Source: Methylotenera_A sp046594915 (GTDB lineage: Bacteria > Pseudomonadota > Gammaproteobacteria > Burkholderiales > Methylophilaceae). Taken from it: DNA of 62,972 nucleotides. Numbering within the stretch: position 1 is the stretch's first letter; every line of letters starts with the position of its first letter. Shown piece by piece: positions 1 through 7,673 of this stretch. The stretch spans positions 1-62,972 of the forward strand of contig JBKJRC010000015.1 in assembly GCA_046594915.1 (NCBI GenBank), given 5' to 3'. Both the position numbers and the translations under genes were made by a program. The notes beneath the pieces were generated by a model. The model saw only the letters and a program-made list of their open reading frames with translations, made no database searches and was not told the origin of the DNA.

Positions 1-50
1 TAAGTGAATACTTTTAAATGCTTAAAATTGTGCTGGATAAAATATTTTAC

Positions 51-80
51 TTGTCAAGATTCTAGTTTTTCACGTATAAT
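51..80 (+). promoter_or_regulatory. Predicted sigma-70 promoter of the rpsP operon
   Basis: A TTGTCA hexamer (51-56) is followed after 18 bases by a perfect TATAAT (75-80), about 45 bases before the rpsP start. This is a good sigma-70 promoter by spacing and consensus. Transcription start is inferred near 87; not measured. Confidence 0.6.
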
Positions 81-125
81 CCGCGCCTTTCTGCATAACC
101 TTTTCTATTAAAGAGAAATATAGCT

Positions 126-611
126 ATGGTAGTGATTCGTTTATCTCGTGGTGGTTCTAAAAAGAGCCCATTTTACAATGTTGTAGTAGCTGATTCACGC
201 AATCGTCGTGATGGTCGTTTTATTGAGCGCGTTGGGTTTTATAACCCATCCGCCAAAGCGAATGCAGAAGCTTTGCGTATTGACGCTGGTCGCGTGACAT
301 TTTGGACCGGCAATGGCGCTCAAATGTCTGACACGGTTGCGCGTTTAGTTAAAACGCATGCTAAAGGCCCAGAGGCTGCAATAGCCGCTAAAGCAAAAGA
401 TGCAGCAAAAGCCGACGCAACAAAAGCGAAAGCGGCGGCATTAGAAGCAGAAAAAGCCAAAGCTGCCGCAGACGCTGCGAAAGCAAAAGCCGATGAAAAG
501 GCTGCCGCTGAAGCAGCCAAAGAAGCAGAAGCCAAGTTAGCAGAAGAAAACGCTGCTGCAGAGGCTGCAAAAGTAGCCGAAGCGACTGAAACACCAGCAG
601 CTGACGCTTAA
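126..611 (+). CDS. rpsP: 30S ribosomal protein S16 with long Ala/Lys/Glu-rich tail
   Basis: Small-subunit ribosomal protein S16, which binds 16S rRNA early in 30S assembly. The first ~80 residues are a normal S16 fold (MVVIRLSRGG start, then RDGRFIERVGFYNP). The protein is 161 residues, about twice the ~82-residue E. coli protein. The extra half is a low-complexity repeat of Ala, Lys and Glu blocks (AAKAKDAAKAD-like), probably a highly charged helical tail extending from the ribosome. First gene of the rpsP-rimM-trmD-rplS operon, the same order as in E. coli. The family call is secure; the role of the tail is unknown. Confidence 0.97.
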   Translation: MVVIRLSRGGSKKSPFYNVVVADSRNRRDGRFIERVGFYNPSAKANAEALRIDAGRVTFWTGNGAQMSDTVARLVKTHAKGPEAAIAAKAKDAAKADATKAKAAALEAEKAKAAADAAKAKADEKAAAEAAKEAEAKLAEENAAAEAAKVAEATETPAADA

Positions 612-630
612 TTGGCTGTGCTAATTGCTT

Positions 631-661
631 GGAGACTGGCTGCTTAAGGCAGTCTTAAGCA
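631..661 (+). promoter_or_regulatory. Competing hairpins over the rimM ribosome-binding site
   Basis: The only Shine-Dalgarno-like GGAG (631-634) lies 27 bases from the rimM ATG at 662. Directly before the ATG is a perfect inverted repeat, TGCTTAAG (641-648) and CTTAAGCA (654-661) with a 5-base loop. Folding it brings GGAG to about 6 bases from the ATG. An alternative pairing, AGACTG (633-638) with CAGTCT (650-655), would hide part of GGAG and excludes the first hairpin. This resembles a translational switch; E. coli rimM and trmD are known to be translated far less than the flanking ribosomal genes. The function here is inferred. Confidence 0.45.
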
Positions 662-1213
662 ATGAGTTTCGTTCCAACTAAGTCAGCAGTAAGTAATCGA
701 CCAAATAATTTGGTAGTCATGGGGCGCATTGTTGCGCCCTACGGCGTTTTTGGGTGGCTTAAAGTGCTACCCGATACCGAAACGCTGGATAGTTTGTTTG
801 ATTACGACACTTGGTGGATTGGCAAAGATGACAGTTGGCGCGAATTTGATGTTATTGAAGCAAAAATACATAACGATGTATTAGTAGTGAAATTGCAGGG
901 CATAGATGATCGCGATGCGGCATTTGCATGCAAAGGTAAACAGGTTGCCGTACCGCGAGATGCGCTACCAAAAGCCGCAGAAAATGAATATTACTGGTCT
1001 GATTTAATCGGATTAACGGTTAAAAATCAGCAAGAAGTGGTTTTTGGGCTAATTACGGATGTGTTTGCTACAGGCGCAAATGATGTGATTGTGGTGAATG
1101 GCGGTGAGTTGAATACTGAGCGAGAACGCTTGATCCCTTTTACGCCACAAGTGATTTTAGAGGTAGATTTAGCTGCAAAAAGCATGTTGGTTGATTGGGA
1201 TGCGGATTTTTAG
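662..1213 (+). CDS. rimM: Ribosome maturation factor RimM
   Basis: RimM helps mature the 3' head domain of the 30S subunit and binds S19. The 183-residue product has the N-terminal RimM barrel (GRIVAPYGVFGWLKV from about residue 20) and the C-terminal PRC barrel (YYWSDLIGL, ATGANDVIVV), ending in the family-typical VDWDADF. Length and N-terminal extension match E. coli RimM, supporting the ATG at 662. It lies 50 bases after rpsP and 17 before trmD, so it is part of the operon. Initiation is probably influenced by the hairpins just upstream. Confidence 0.96.
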   Translation: MSFVPTKSAVSNRPNNLVVMGRIVAPYGVFGWLKVLPDTETLDSLFDYDTWWIGKDDSWREFDVIEAKIHNDVLVVKLQGIDDRDAAFACKGKQVAVPRDALPKAAENEYYWSDLIGLTVKNQQEVVFGLITDVFATGANDVIVVNGGELNTERERLIPFTPQVILEVDLAAKSMLVDWDADF

Positions 1214-1230
1214 GCATTTAAGTTTTCATC

Positions 1231-2043
1231 ATGCGCTTTGATGTAATTAGTTTGTTTCCAGAAATGTTTGATGCGATTACCAAATTTGGTATTACATCAA
1301 GGGCAATTGAGCGAAAGATTTATAGTGTTAATGTGATTAACCCGCGTGATTTTAGCGCAGATAATCACAAAACCGTCGATGATAGGCCTTATGGTGGCGG
1401 ACCTGGCATGGTGATGCTGGCAGAACCGCTGGCGCAAGCGATTGATTTAGCGAAAAAAAATCAGGCGGATTTAGGTGTTAAGTCACACGTGATTCATTTG
1501 TCGCCGCGCGGTGTGCCGCTGAATCACCAAAAGGTGATGCAATTAAGTCAGAAAAAAGGGTTGATATTGTTGGCAAGTCGCTACGAAGGTGTGGATGAAC
1601 GCTTGATTAACGCGCTGGAAGAAAATGCATTAGAGTTTGAAGAAATATCAATTGGCGATTATGTATTAAGTGGTGGCGAACTGCCCGCCATGGCGTTAAT
1701 AGATGCGATTGTGCGACAATTGCCAGGTGTGTTGGGTGATGCGGATTCAGCCATAGAAGATTCGTTTGTGAATGGCTTGCTGGATTATCCGCATTACACA
1801 AGGCCTGAGAACTTGTATTTAGAAAACATGGAAAATAAAAAGGTGCCAGAAGTATTACTATCTGGCAACCATGCAAAGATTAGAGAATGGCGATTAAAGC
1901 AATCGTTGTTGCTAACAAGGGCGAAACGCCCTGATTTATTGACCGCAAGGTCGTTGACGAAAGAAGAAGCACGGCTGCTACAAGAAGGTATTAAAGAGCA
2001 GGAACAAGCTTCTTCACAATTAAAAGGAACTCGCAAAGCATAA
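1231..2043 (+). CDS. trmD: tRNA (guanine(37)-N1)-methyltransferase
   Basis: TrmD uses S-adenosylmethionine to methylate G37 next to the anticodon of tRNAs reading CNN codons, preventing +1 frameshifts; it is essential. The 270-residue protein shows the SPOUT-fold start MRFDVISLFPEMF, the loop HLSPRGVPLNQK-like segment, and the cofactor-binding knot sequence ISIGDYVLSGGE. Length is normal. It sits between rimM and rplS in the conserved order, with 45 bases to rplS. Confidence 0.98.
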   Translation: MRFDVISLFPEMFDAITKFGITSRAIERKIYSVNVINPRDFSADNHKTVDDRPYGGGPGMVMLAEPLAQAIDLAKKNQADLGVKSHVIHLSPRGVPLNHQKVMQLSQKKGLILLASRYEGVDERLINALEENALEFEEISIGDYVLSGGELPAMALIDAIVRQLPGVLGDADSAIEDSFVNGLLDYPHYTRPENLYLENMENKKVPEVLLSGNHAKIREWRLKQSLLLTRAKRPDLLTARSLTKEEARLLQEGIKEQEQASSQLKGTRKA

Positions 2044-2088
2044 AGCCCAATATAAGGCCAATCTAAGCGATACATAAAGGAAAATAGC

Positions 2089-2484
2089 ATGGCAGATATT
2101 ATTAAAATGTTAGAAACGGAAGAAATTGCCCGTTTAGGCAAAACCATTCCAACGTTCAGTCCGGGCGATACCGTTGTAATTGGTGTGAACGTGGTGGAAG
2201 GTACGCGTAAACGTGTGCAGGCTTATGAAGGCGTTGTCATCGCGATTCGCAATCGTGGCCTTAACTCCTCATTTATCGTGCGTAAAATCTCATCTGGCGA
2301 AGGTGTAGAGCGCACATTCCAAACTTACTCACCCTTAATCGCTTCAATTGAAGTAAAACGTCGTGGTGATGTACGTCGTGCCAAGTTGTACTACTTGCGT
2401 GAGCGTTCAGGTAAATCGGCACGGATTAAAGAAAAATTGGTGATGCGCGAAAAAGAAGTGATGCCAGCAGCAGAAAAAGCATAG
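2089..2484 (+). CDS. rplS: 50S ribosomal protein L19
   Basis: L19 lies at the 30S-50S interface of the ribosome. The 131-residue sequence carries the family core FSPGDTVVIGVNV, the KRVQAYEGVVIAIRNRG block and YYLRERSGKSARIKE near the end; a short Glu/Ala-rich tail follows. A purine-rich AAAGGAAA lies just before the ATG. Last gene of the operon, followed by a strong terminator. Confidence 0.98.
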   Translation: MADIIKMLETEEIARLGKTIPTFSPGDTVVIGVNVVEGTRKRVQAYEGVVIAIRNRGLNSSFIVRKISSGEGVERTFQTYSPLIASIEVKRRGDVRRAKLYYLRERSGKSARIKEKLVMREKEVMPAAEKA

Positions 2485-2526
2485 ACTTAGATTTTTGAGT
2501 AAGCTTTAAAGTCTTTTTCTGGTAAA

Positions 2527-2569
2527 GAAAAAAGCCCCAAACAATTAAACCTGTTTTGGGGCTTTTTTA
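2527..2569 (+). terminator. Rho-independent terminator after rplS
   Basis: Hairpin with AAAAAGCCCCAAA pairing to TTTTGGGGCTTTTT around an AT-rich loop, ending in a run of T. It ends the rpsP operon before ogt. Confidence 0.85.
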
Positions 2570-2649
2570 TTTGCGTAAATTTTGATATTTAAGTTAAATT
2601 GGTAACTGTAGAAGTTAATCTTTTAATTGCCTCAATTCCATCTAAAAAT

Positions 2650-3162
2650 ATGCTGACCAATAATAAACATTTACTGCAATATGATGCCATCGTCACTGTG
2701 CCGTTTGGCGCGGTGGGCATTGCCGTGCAGGGCGTGCAAGTGGTGATTGAATTGTTGCCGGCAAAGCATGTGCCAAAACCTGCGCAACACAAAGTGGCAG
2801 AGAAAGTTGCTTTGCAGATTGAGGCTTATTTTAGCAATGCCTACAATGACTTTAACTTACCTTTAGTCTACAAAGGCACGCCATTTCAACGTCGCGTGTG
2901 GCAGGCTATTAGCGCTATTCCGTGTGGGCGAGTACTTACTTATGGTGAAATTGCACAGCAGATTGGTAGCGGCGCGCGCGCGGTTGCTAACGCTTGTGGC
3001 GCCAACCATTTGCCGCTGGTTATTCCGTGTCATCGCGTAGTGGCAAAAAATGGTTTAGGCGGCTATATGCGCGGGCAAGCAAACGGTTTAAAGATTAAAA
3101 AATGGCTGCTAAAGCATGAAGGCATCACCTTTCAAAAGAGTAAACCAATGTGGCCGAAATAG
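2650..3162 (+). CDS. ogt: Methylated-DNA--protein-cysteine S-methyltransferase
   Basis: Suicide repair enzyme that transfers alkyl groups from O6-methylguanine or O4-methylthymine to its own cysteine. The active site PCHRVV is present (Cys127 counted from 2650), preceded by the DNA-binding helix-turn-helix GRVLTYGEIAQQIG. The ATG at 2650 gives 170 residues, the usual length of stand-alone Ogt. An in-frame TTG at 2599 would add 17 residues lacking similarity to the family. The end overlaps the xerD start by 13 bases, implying translational coupling. It could equally be named ada-C-like. Confidence 0.92.
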   Translation: MLTNNKHLLQYDAIVTVPFGAVGIAVQGVQVVIELLPAKHVPKPAQHKVAEKVALQIEAYFSNAYNDFNLPLVYKGTPFQRRVWQAISAIPCGRVLTYGEIAQQIGSGARAVANACGANHLPLVIPCHRVVAKNGLGGYMRGQANGLKIKKWLLKHEGITFQKSKPMWPK

Positions 3163-4055
3163 AGCATGCCAAAAATAGTGACGAATTGGACACGTTTATT
3201 GACCATCTTTGGTTAGAAGATGGATTATCTAAAAATACGCTGGACAGCTATCGCACTGATTTAAGCCAATTTAATATCTGGCTAAAAACCCAACATAAAC
3301 AGTTGTTTGAGGTGCAGCCAGCAGAAATTCAGCTGTATTTAGCGGTTAAGTATCCGTTAATTAAACCGCGCAGTATTAGCCGATTAATTGCCAGTTTGCG
3401 GCGCTTTTATCGCTATGCGCTGCAAGCAAATCTCATCGCAATAGATCCAACATTGCAAATCGAGTCGCCTAAATTGCCGCGTAGCTTGCCCAAAAGCTTA
3501 AATGAGCAAGAAGTAACCGATTTGTTGAATGCGCCAGATGTTGGCCAAGATATTGGTCTGCGCGATAGAGCGATGCTGGAATTGCTGTATGCCAGCGGTT
3601 TGCGCGTGTCGGAGTTGGTGGGCGTAAAGGTGAACGAGGTCAGCACGCAAGATGGCGTGGTGCGCATCACCGGTAAAGGCAGCAAAACGCGTTTGGTACC
3701 CATGGGGCAAATTGCCGCCGATTGGATCGACCAATATTTAAAAAAATCGCGCGGTTTGATTTTAGATGGCCAAATTACCGATGCATTATTTGTGACTAAA
3801 CGCGGTGACGCCATGACGCGCCAAGCGTTTTGGTATTTGATCAAACGCTATGCGTTAATCGCTGGCATCACTAAACACATGAGCCCGCACGTGCTACGCC
3901 ACGCATTTGCCACGCATTTGCTCAATCACGGTGCCGATTTGCGCGTGGTGCAAATGTTATTAGGCCATTCGGATATTTCCACCACGCAGATTTATACACA
4001 TGTAGCGCGGGAGCGTTTAAAACAACTACATTCCGTGCATCATCCGCGCGGATAA
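3150..4055 (+). CDS. xerD: Site-specific tyrosine recombinase XerD
   Basis: XerD acts with XerC at dif to resolve chromosome dimers. The 301-residue protein has the N-terminal SAM-like core-binding domain (about 10-95) and the catalytic domain with Arg152 (SGLRVSEL), a Lys in GKGSKTRLVP, the HVLRHAFATHLL box, LGHSDISTT and the nucleophile Tyr282 in QIYTHV. The start is GTG at 3150 inside the end of ogt. All catalytic residues are present. XerD is favoured over XerC by overall resemblance and the isolated context, but this is less certain than the family. The 3' end overlaps the convergent DUF2007 gene by 16 bases. Confidence 0.93.
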   Translation: MAEIEHAKNSDELDTFIDHLWLEDGLSKNTLDSYRTDLSQFNIWLKTQHKQLFEVQPAEIQLYLAVKYPLIKPRSISRLIASLRRFYRYALQANLIAIDPTLQIESPKLPRSLPKSLNEQEVTDLLNAPDVGQDIGLRDRAMLELLYASGLRVSELVGVKVNEVSTQDGVVRITGKGSKTRLVPMGQIAADWIDQYLKKSRGLILDGQITDALFVTKRGDAMTRQAFWYLIKRYALIAGITKHMSPHVLRHAFATHLLNHGADLRVVQMLLGHSDISTTQIYTHVARERLKQLHSVHHPRG

Positions 4056-4306
4056 GTAGGACTTAACCCATAATTTTCATCAATATTTTCAATCACAGTG
4101 TTAGCATCCCACTCAGCCACAATTTCTTTGGCTTTTGTGTAATCCGAATCGCTTACGTTCACCGTCACCAAGCCAATAGCGGGGATTTCGCCAACGCCAC
4201 CTTGCAAGTAATCGCCGAAAACATAGGCAGCGATTTCTTGTTGTTCTAATAGGTTTTTGATTAGATAGGCTTCAATGCTGTTTGAGGCGTTGTAGATGGT
4301 TATCAT
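4040..4306 (-). CDS. DUF2007 family small protein
   Basis: An 88-residue soluble protein. The pattern IYNASNSIEAYLIKNLLEQQ followed by AYVFGDYLQGG and VNVSDSDYTKAKEIVAEW matches the DUF2007 (putative signal-transducing) family, a compact ferredoxin-like fold of unknown role. Its gene ends inside xerD, so the two convergent genes share 16 bases. Upstream on the same strand lie the repeat element and the HEPN-like gene. Family assignment is fairly confident; function is unknown. Confidence 0.8.
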   Translation of the reverse strand: MITIYNASNSIEAYLIKNLLEQQEIAAYVFGDYLQGGVGEIPAIGLVTVNVSDSDYTKAKEIVAEWDANTVIENIDENYGLSPTYPRG

Positions 4307-4319
4307 TTTTTGGCCTTTT

Positions 4320-4545
4320 TATTCGGTTAAGTTGCTTTTCGCCACTAGGCGACCCTATTTCTTTTGCGCAGCCAAAAGCAATAGGGAAAAGAAAAGGCTG
4401 CCCCATGCCGCTTTTTCCTTCGGACTTAGCGCCGCATCTGGATGGTGGCTGCGGAACTCGCGCTTTGAGCACTCAAACAGTCCTCGCCACCTACCATCTG
4501 CCGCTCAAGCCGAAGGCGCGGCAAAGGGGTTTGCTAAGTTTGTTG
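4320..4545. repeat. Hairpin-rich intergenic repeat element (betaproteobacterial type)
   Basis: A non-coding block built of inverted repeats. Hairpin one pairs CCCTATT (4353-4359) and CTTTTG (4361-4366) with CAAAAG (4373-4378) and AATAGGG (4380-4386). A larger imperfect palindrome runs from CCTTCGG (4417-4423) to CCGAAGG (4510-4516), with inner arms around GATGGT and ACCATC. The text closely resembles a dispersed element I recall from many betaproteobacterial genomes, where it is often mis-annotated as small proteins. Open frames on both strands here are probably spurious. No second copy was found in this window, so the repeat status rests on memory. Confidence 0.55.
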
Positions 4546-5353
4546 CTATATGAAGCTTAATATGCTCATGAATGAAAATTATATAACTAGTTAGTTCTCT
4601 AGTTAATGCTCCGAGCCTATCGTCAGAACGAAATTGATTTTCCTTATCTCTAACTTCAGTTAAGCAAATCCAGTTTTCATACTCATTTGCGCCGAAAAAA
4701 TAATCTAAAAAATTCATAGCTTCTGATTCTATTTGGCCATTTCTGTAAGTACCAATCCGTCTAAGCCACAAATCTATAAATTCAGATTTGTCTTTCGCAT
4801 ACCCGCTTGAGTGAGTTATTTGATGGCGAAGTTGCTCAATGAATGCAAAAGTTAAAATCAAATTTAATTCATTTTTGAATCTTGACGGGTCACTTTCAGC
4901 TCGAACTTTTATAATGTTAGAAAGTATTGGAATAGCTTTATGTAGTTTTACAATAAACTTAGTTGGAGAGAAGCCTCTTTCATTTTCCAGTTTAATCAGC
5001 GAGATGTTTACATGTTTTAGATATGATTCAAAAGCCTCAAATGTATTTAGCAACAATAGTTGATAAATGCGATTTTTAATCTCGGATTCAATACGGACAG
5101 AATCATCAATATTGAAATGGCTGGTTTTTAATGGAGCTAAACTGCCGTTAGTATATTCTTTGAAAAAGAGTATATGTGTGCTTGAGTAAGCGTCTTTAGT
5201 CCATTCGCTTCTTTTTGTTACAATATTATTGTCTTCAAGCAATTTATTTTTGTAATTCAACTTTTCGAATAATGACTTAGTAAAGTTTTGGTAGATATCA
5301 ATTTCAATCATTGCATTCTTAAAAGATTCAAGTTGCAGGTCAATGTTGCTCAT
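4505..5353 (-). CDS. HEPN-like hypothetical protein, accessory gene
   Basis: A 282-residue, largely helical soluble protein with no close family I can name. The stretch IEQLRHQITHSSGYA contains R176-x4-H181, the R-x4-6-H signature of HEPN ribonuclease/nucleotide-binding domains, which occur in toxins and phage-defence proteins. The gene is visibly more AT-rich than folB or xerD. It starts 3 bases after the folB stop, using a GGGG ribosome site inside folB. Its last ~11 codons (NLANPFAAPSA) fall inside the hairpin-rich repeat, so the present C-terminus was probably created by repeat insertion. HEPN assignment is tentative. Confidence 0.6.
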   Translation of the reverse strand: MSNIDLQLESFKNAMIEIDIYQNFTKSLFEKLNYKNKLLEDNNIVTKRSEWTKDAYSSTHILFFKEYTNGSLAPLKTSHFNIDDSVRIESEIKNRIYQLLLLNTFEAFESYLKHVNISLIKLENERGFSPTKFIVKLHKAIPILSNIIKVRAESDPSRFKNELNLILTFAFIEQLRHQITHSSGYAKDKSEFIDLWLRRIGTYRNGQIESEAMNFLDYFFGANEYENWICLTEVRDKENQFRSDDRLGALTRELTSYIIFIHEHIKLHIATNLANPFAAPSA

Positions 5354-5356
5354 TAA

Positions 5357-5707
5357 TCAAAGTCCCCGTTTAATCACAACGCCCAAAGCCTTCAACCCTG
5401 GCAATATCGTAGGTTTCGCCACTTTAACTTTCACACTTAACGCTCCAAACTCACTCAAAATCAATTGGCAAATATGTTCTGCTAGCGCTTCTACTAATTG
5501 AAAACTGTTTTGTTTTAATGTTTCGCGAATGCGCGCAACCACAGCGCCATAGTCGATGGTGTCTTCAATGGAATCGCTTTTGCAGGATTTGCTTAAATCA
5601 TAGCCAATTTCAATATCCAAAATAATGGTTTGCGCAACCATGCGCTCCCAATCTGGTACGCCGAGTTTGGTTTGTACTTTTACTTGCTCTAAAAATATGG
5701 TGTCCAT
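5357..5707 (-). CDS. folB: Dihydroneopterin aldolase
   Basis: FolB cleaves 7,8-dihydroneopterin to 6-hydroxymethyl-dihydropterin and glycolaldehyde in folate synthesis. The 116-residue protein has the typical start IFLEQVKVQTKLGVPDWER, the DTIDYGAVVARI segment and QLVEALAEHICQ, with a closing VVIKRG. Length is normal. Divergent from plsY. The HEPN-like gene follows almost without a gap and is probably co-transcribed. Confidence 0.94.
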   Translation of the reverse strand: MDTIFLEQVKVQTKLGVPDWERMVAQTIILDIEIGYDLSKSCKSDSIEDTIDYGAVVARIRETLKQNSFQLVEALAEHICQLILSEFGALSVKVKVAKPTILPGLKALGVVIKRGL

Positions 5708-5772
5708 GATTTTTGCGATGGTTTAGAATGGGTGTAGTTAGATTTTAGAGCATCTCGAGAGGATTAAGCAAA

Positions 5773-6396
5773 GTGAATGAGTTAGGTTTTATTCCCGTGA
5801 CCATTGTGCCGATTATCTGGATTGTGGCAGCTTATTTAATTGGCTCAATTGCGTTTGGTATTTTGGCGAGCAAATTATTCGGCCTGCCGGATCCACGCAC
5901 GGTGGGCAGCGGCAATATCGGCGCGACCAATGTGGCGCGTAGCGGTAAAAAATTACCCGCGATTTTAACGTTGCTGGGCGATACATTTAAAGGTTGGTTT
6001 CCAGTCTGGCTGGCTTTGCAATCGGGCATGCTGATGTGGGTTGTAGCGGGCATTGGTTTAGCGGTTTTTTTTGGGCACTTATTCCCCATTTTTCACCGTT
6101 TTAAAGGCGGAAAGGGCGTAGCAACTGCGCTGGGCGTGATGCTGGCAATTTCGTTAATGCTGGGTTTGGCGGCTTTAATCACTTGGGCAATTGTATTTGC
6201 AATCTCACGTTATTCCTCATTGGCGGCAATAGTGGCAGCGGTTTTATCGCCGCTGTATGCATGGCTTTTGTTGCCGTATAAAGATTACGTCATTATGATG
6301 GTTGTGATTGCCGTGATGCTGGTTTGGCGCCATAAAAGCAATATTCAAAAATTGCTGGCAGGTGCTGAATCTGGCTTTGGAAAAAACAAAAGTTAA
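5773..6396 (+). CDS. plsY: Glycerol-3-phosphate acyltransferase PlsY
   Basis: Inner-membrane enzyme that transfers an acyl group from acyl-phosphate to glycerol-3-phosphate, the first step of phospholipid synthesis. The 207-residue protein has about five membrane segments and the motifs GSGNIGATNV, HLFPIFHRFKGGKGVAT and the WRHKSNI end. The ATG or the preceding GTG at 5773 are both possible starts (the codon at 5773 is GTG). It is convergent with tsaD; the two are separated by a shared terminator. Confidence 0.95.
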   Translation: MNELGFIPVTIVPIIWIVAAYLIGSIAFGILASKLFGLPDPRTVGSGNIGATNVARSGKKLPAILTLLGDTFKGWFPVWLALQSGMLMWVVAGIGLAVFFGHLFPIFHRFKGGKGVATALGVMLAISLMLGLAALITWAIVFAISRYSSLAAIVAAVLSPLYAWLLLPYKDYVIMMVVIAVMLVWRHKSNIQKLLAGAESGFGKNKS

Positions 6397-6419
6397 CCAT
6401 AAAAAATGGTTAACTTTTA
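6388..6419. terminator. Bidirectional terminator between plsY and tsaD
   Basis: Perfect inverted repeat AAAGTTAACCAT / ATGGTTAACTTT around a short A-rich loop, with T-runs on both strands. It overlaps the plsY stop and serves both convergent genes. Confidence 0.75.
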
Positions 6420-7472
6420 TGGCGCTTGCAGTGATGGAACTTGTAAATCGGCTAAATCCCATCGCGGTTTAACGCTAACGCTATAATCTTGTTTTGAATT
6501 AGTTGATTCTTGTTGCGCTAATCGCACTGATTCTAATCGCATGGCTCCTGCAAACGCAATCATCGCGCCGTTATCAGTGCAAAATTCTAGGCGCGGATAA
6601 CTCACGACGCATGATTTGCGCTTAGTCGCCGCATCTAGTTTTTCACGCAGCCTTGTATTAGCGCCCACTCCGCCGGAAACCACCAAACTATCTAAACCAG
6701 TTTGGCGCAATGCTGCCATCGATTTTGTGGTTAAAAGTTCAGTGACCGCTTCTTGAAATTCCCAAGCAATATTCGCTTTAATGGCATCTGTAAGTGGCTG
6801 ATTGTTATTAGCTAAAGTGAGTACGGCAGTTTTTAAGCCGCTAAAGCTAAAATTCAAATCTTTACTGTTTAGCATCGGTCTTGGCAGCTTAAATTGTGCT
6901 TTGCCTAAAGTCGCAAGTTTCGCCAATGCAGGACCACCGGGATAACCCAAACCCAACAACTTAGCCGTTTTATCAAAGGCTTCGCCTGCGGCATCATCCA
7001 GTGTGTCGCCCAGTAATTCATATTGACCAATACCATCAACGCGCATCAGCTGCGAATGCCCGCCTGAAACCAATAGCGCGACAAATGGAAATTGCGGTGG
7101 ATTTTCTTCTAACAATGGCGCAAGCAAATGGCCTTCTAAATGATGCACACCAACACTTGGCACATTGAGCGCAAAAGCCAGTGATTGCGCAATGCTGGTG
7201 CCAACTAATAAGGCGCCTGCCAAGCCAGGACCTTGCGTATAGGCAATGCCGTCAATATCCGCCAGTGTTTTGTTGGCCTGTTTTAAGACGGTTTCGGTTA
7301 ATGGTAGCGCGCGGCGAATATGGTCGCGTGAGGCGAGTTCTGGCACTACGCCACCAAATTCAGCATGCATGGCCACTTGCGAATGTAGCGCGTGGGATAA
7401 TAAACCGTGTTGCGTATCGTAAAGCGCAACGCCTGTTTCGTCGCAAGATGATTCAAAGCCTAAAACCAGCAA
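6417..7472 (-). CDS. tsaD: tRNA N6-adenosine threonylcarbamoyltransferase TsaD
   Basis: TsaD with TsaB/TsaE transfers threonylcarbamoyl to A37 of ANN-decoding tRNAs. The 351-residue protein starts MLVLGFESSCDETGVALYD, carries the metal-binding HHLEGHLLAPL, the LVSGGHSQL loop and the C-terminal VVSGGVGAN and CTDNGAMIA blocks. Length is full. In many proteobacteria tsaD faces rpsU, and here it is divergent from rpsU across 201 bases. Confidence 0.97.
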   Translation of the reverse strand: MLVLGFESSCDETGVALYDTQHGLLSHALHSQVAMHAEFGGVVPELASRDHIRRALPLTETVLKQANKTLADIDGIAYTQGPGLAGALLVGTSIAQSLAFALNVPSVGVHHLEGHLLAPLLEENPPQFPFVALLVSGGHSQLMRVDGIGQYELLGDTLDDAAGEAFDKTAKLLGLGYPGGPALAKLATLGKAQFKLPRPMLNSKDLNFSFSGLKTAVLTLANNNQPLTDAIKANIAWEFQEAVTELLTTKSMAALRQTGLDSLVVSGGVGANTRLREKLDAATKRKSCVVSYPRLEFCTDNGAMIAFAGAMRLESVRLAQQESTNSKQDYSVSVKPRWDLADLQVPSLQAP

Positions 7473-7556
7473 ATGATGATTCCTAACAAATAGGTGGAAA
7501 ATTAAACAAATTTTGCCGCTAATTTATACCATTTACGATGTAATTGTACAAAATCA

Positions 7557-7585
7557 TTGAATAAAAGCAATTATACGATTAAAAT
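7557..7585 (+). promoter_or_regulatory. Predicted promoter of rpsU operon
   Basis: TTGAAT (7557-7562), a 17-base spacer, and TAAAAT (7580-7585), about 90 bases before rpsU. It is the best sigma-70 match in the tsaD-rpsU gap. Confidence 0.45.
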
Positions 7586-7673
7586 AGTGGACTTTTCTTG
7601 AGTTTCTGAACAGATGCCTGCTCAATAGAACCTTAAGTATTATTTTTAAGTACTTGCCAATAAGAGAGAACGA

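Noticed and set aside
320..594. Minus-strand open frames rich in Ala/Leu/Phe under rpsP
   Set aside because: They are the complement of the Ala/Lys/Glu repeat in the S16 tail, with no ribosome site or family similarity.
4282..4560. Small plus- and minus-strand open frames in the repeat at 4282-4560
   Set aside because: They follow the hairpin-rich repeat, in several frames at once, with no ribosome sites; more likely non-coding.
7181..7486. 101-residue open frame opposite tsaD
   Set aside because: Lies entirely antisense to a secure gene, with no recognisable domain.
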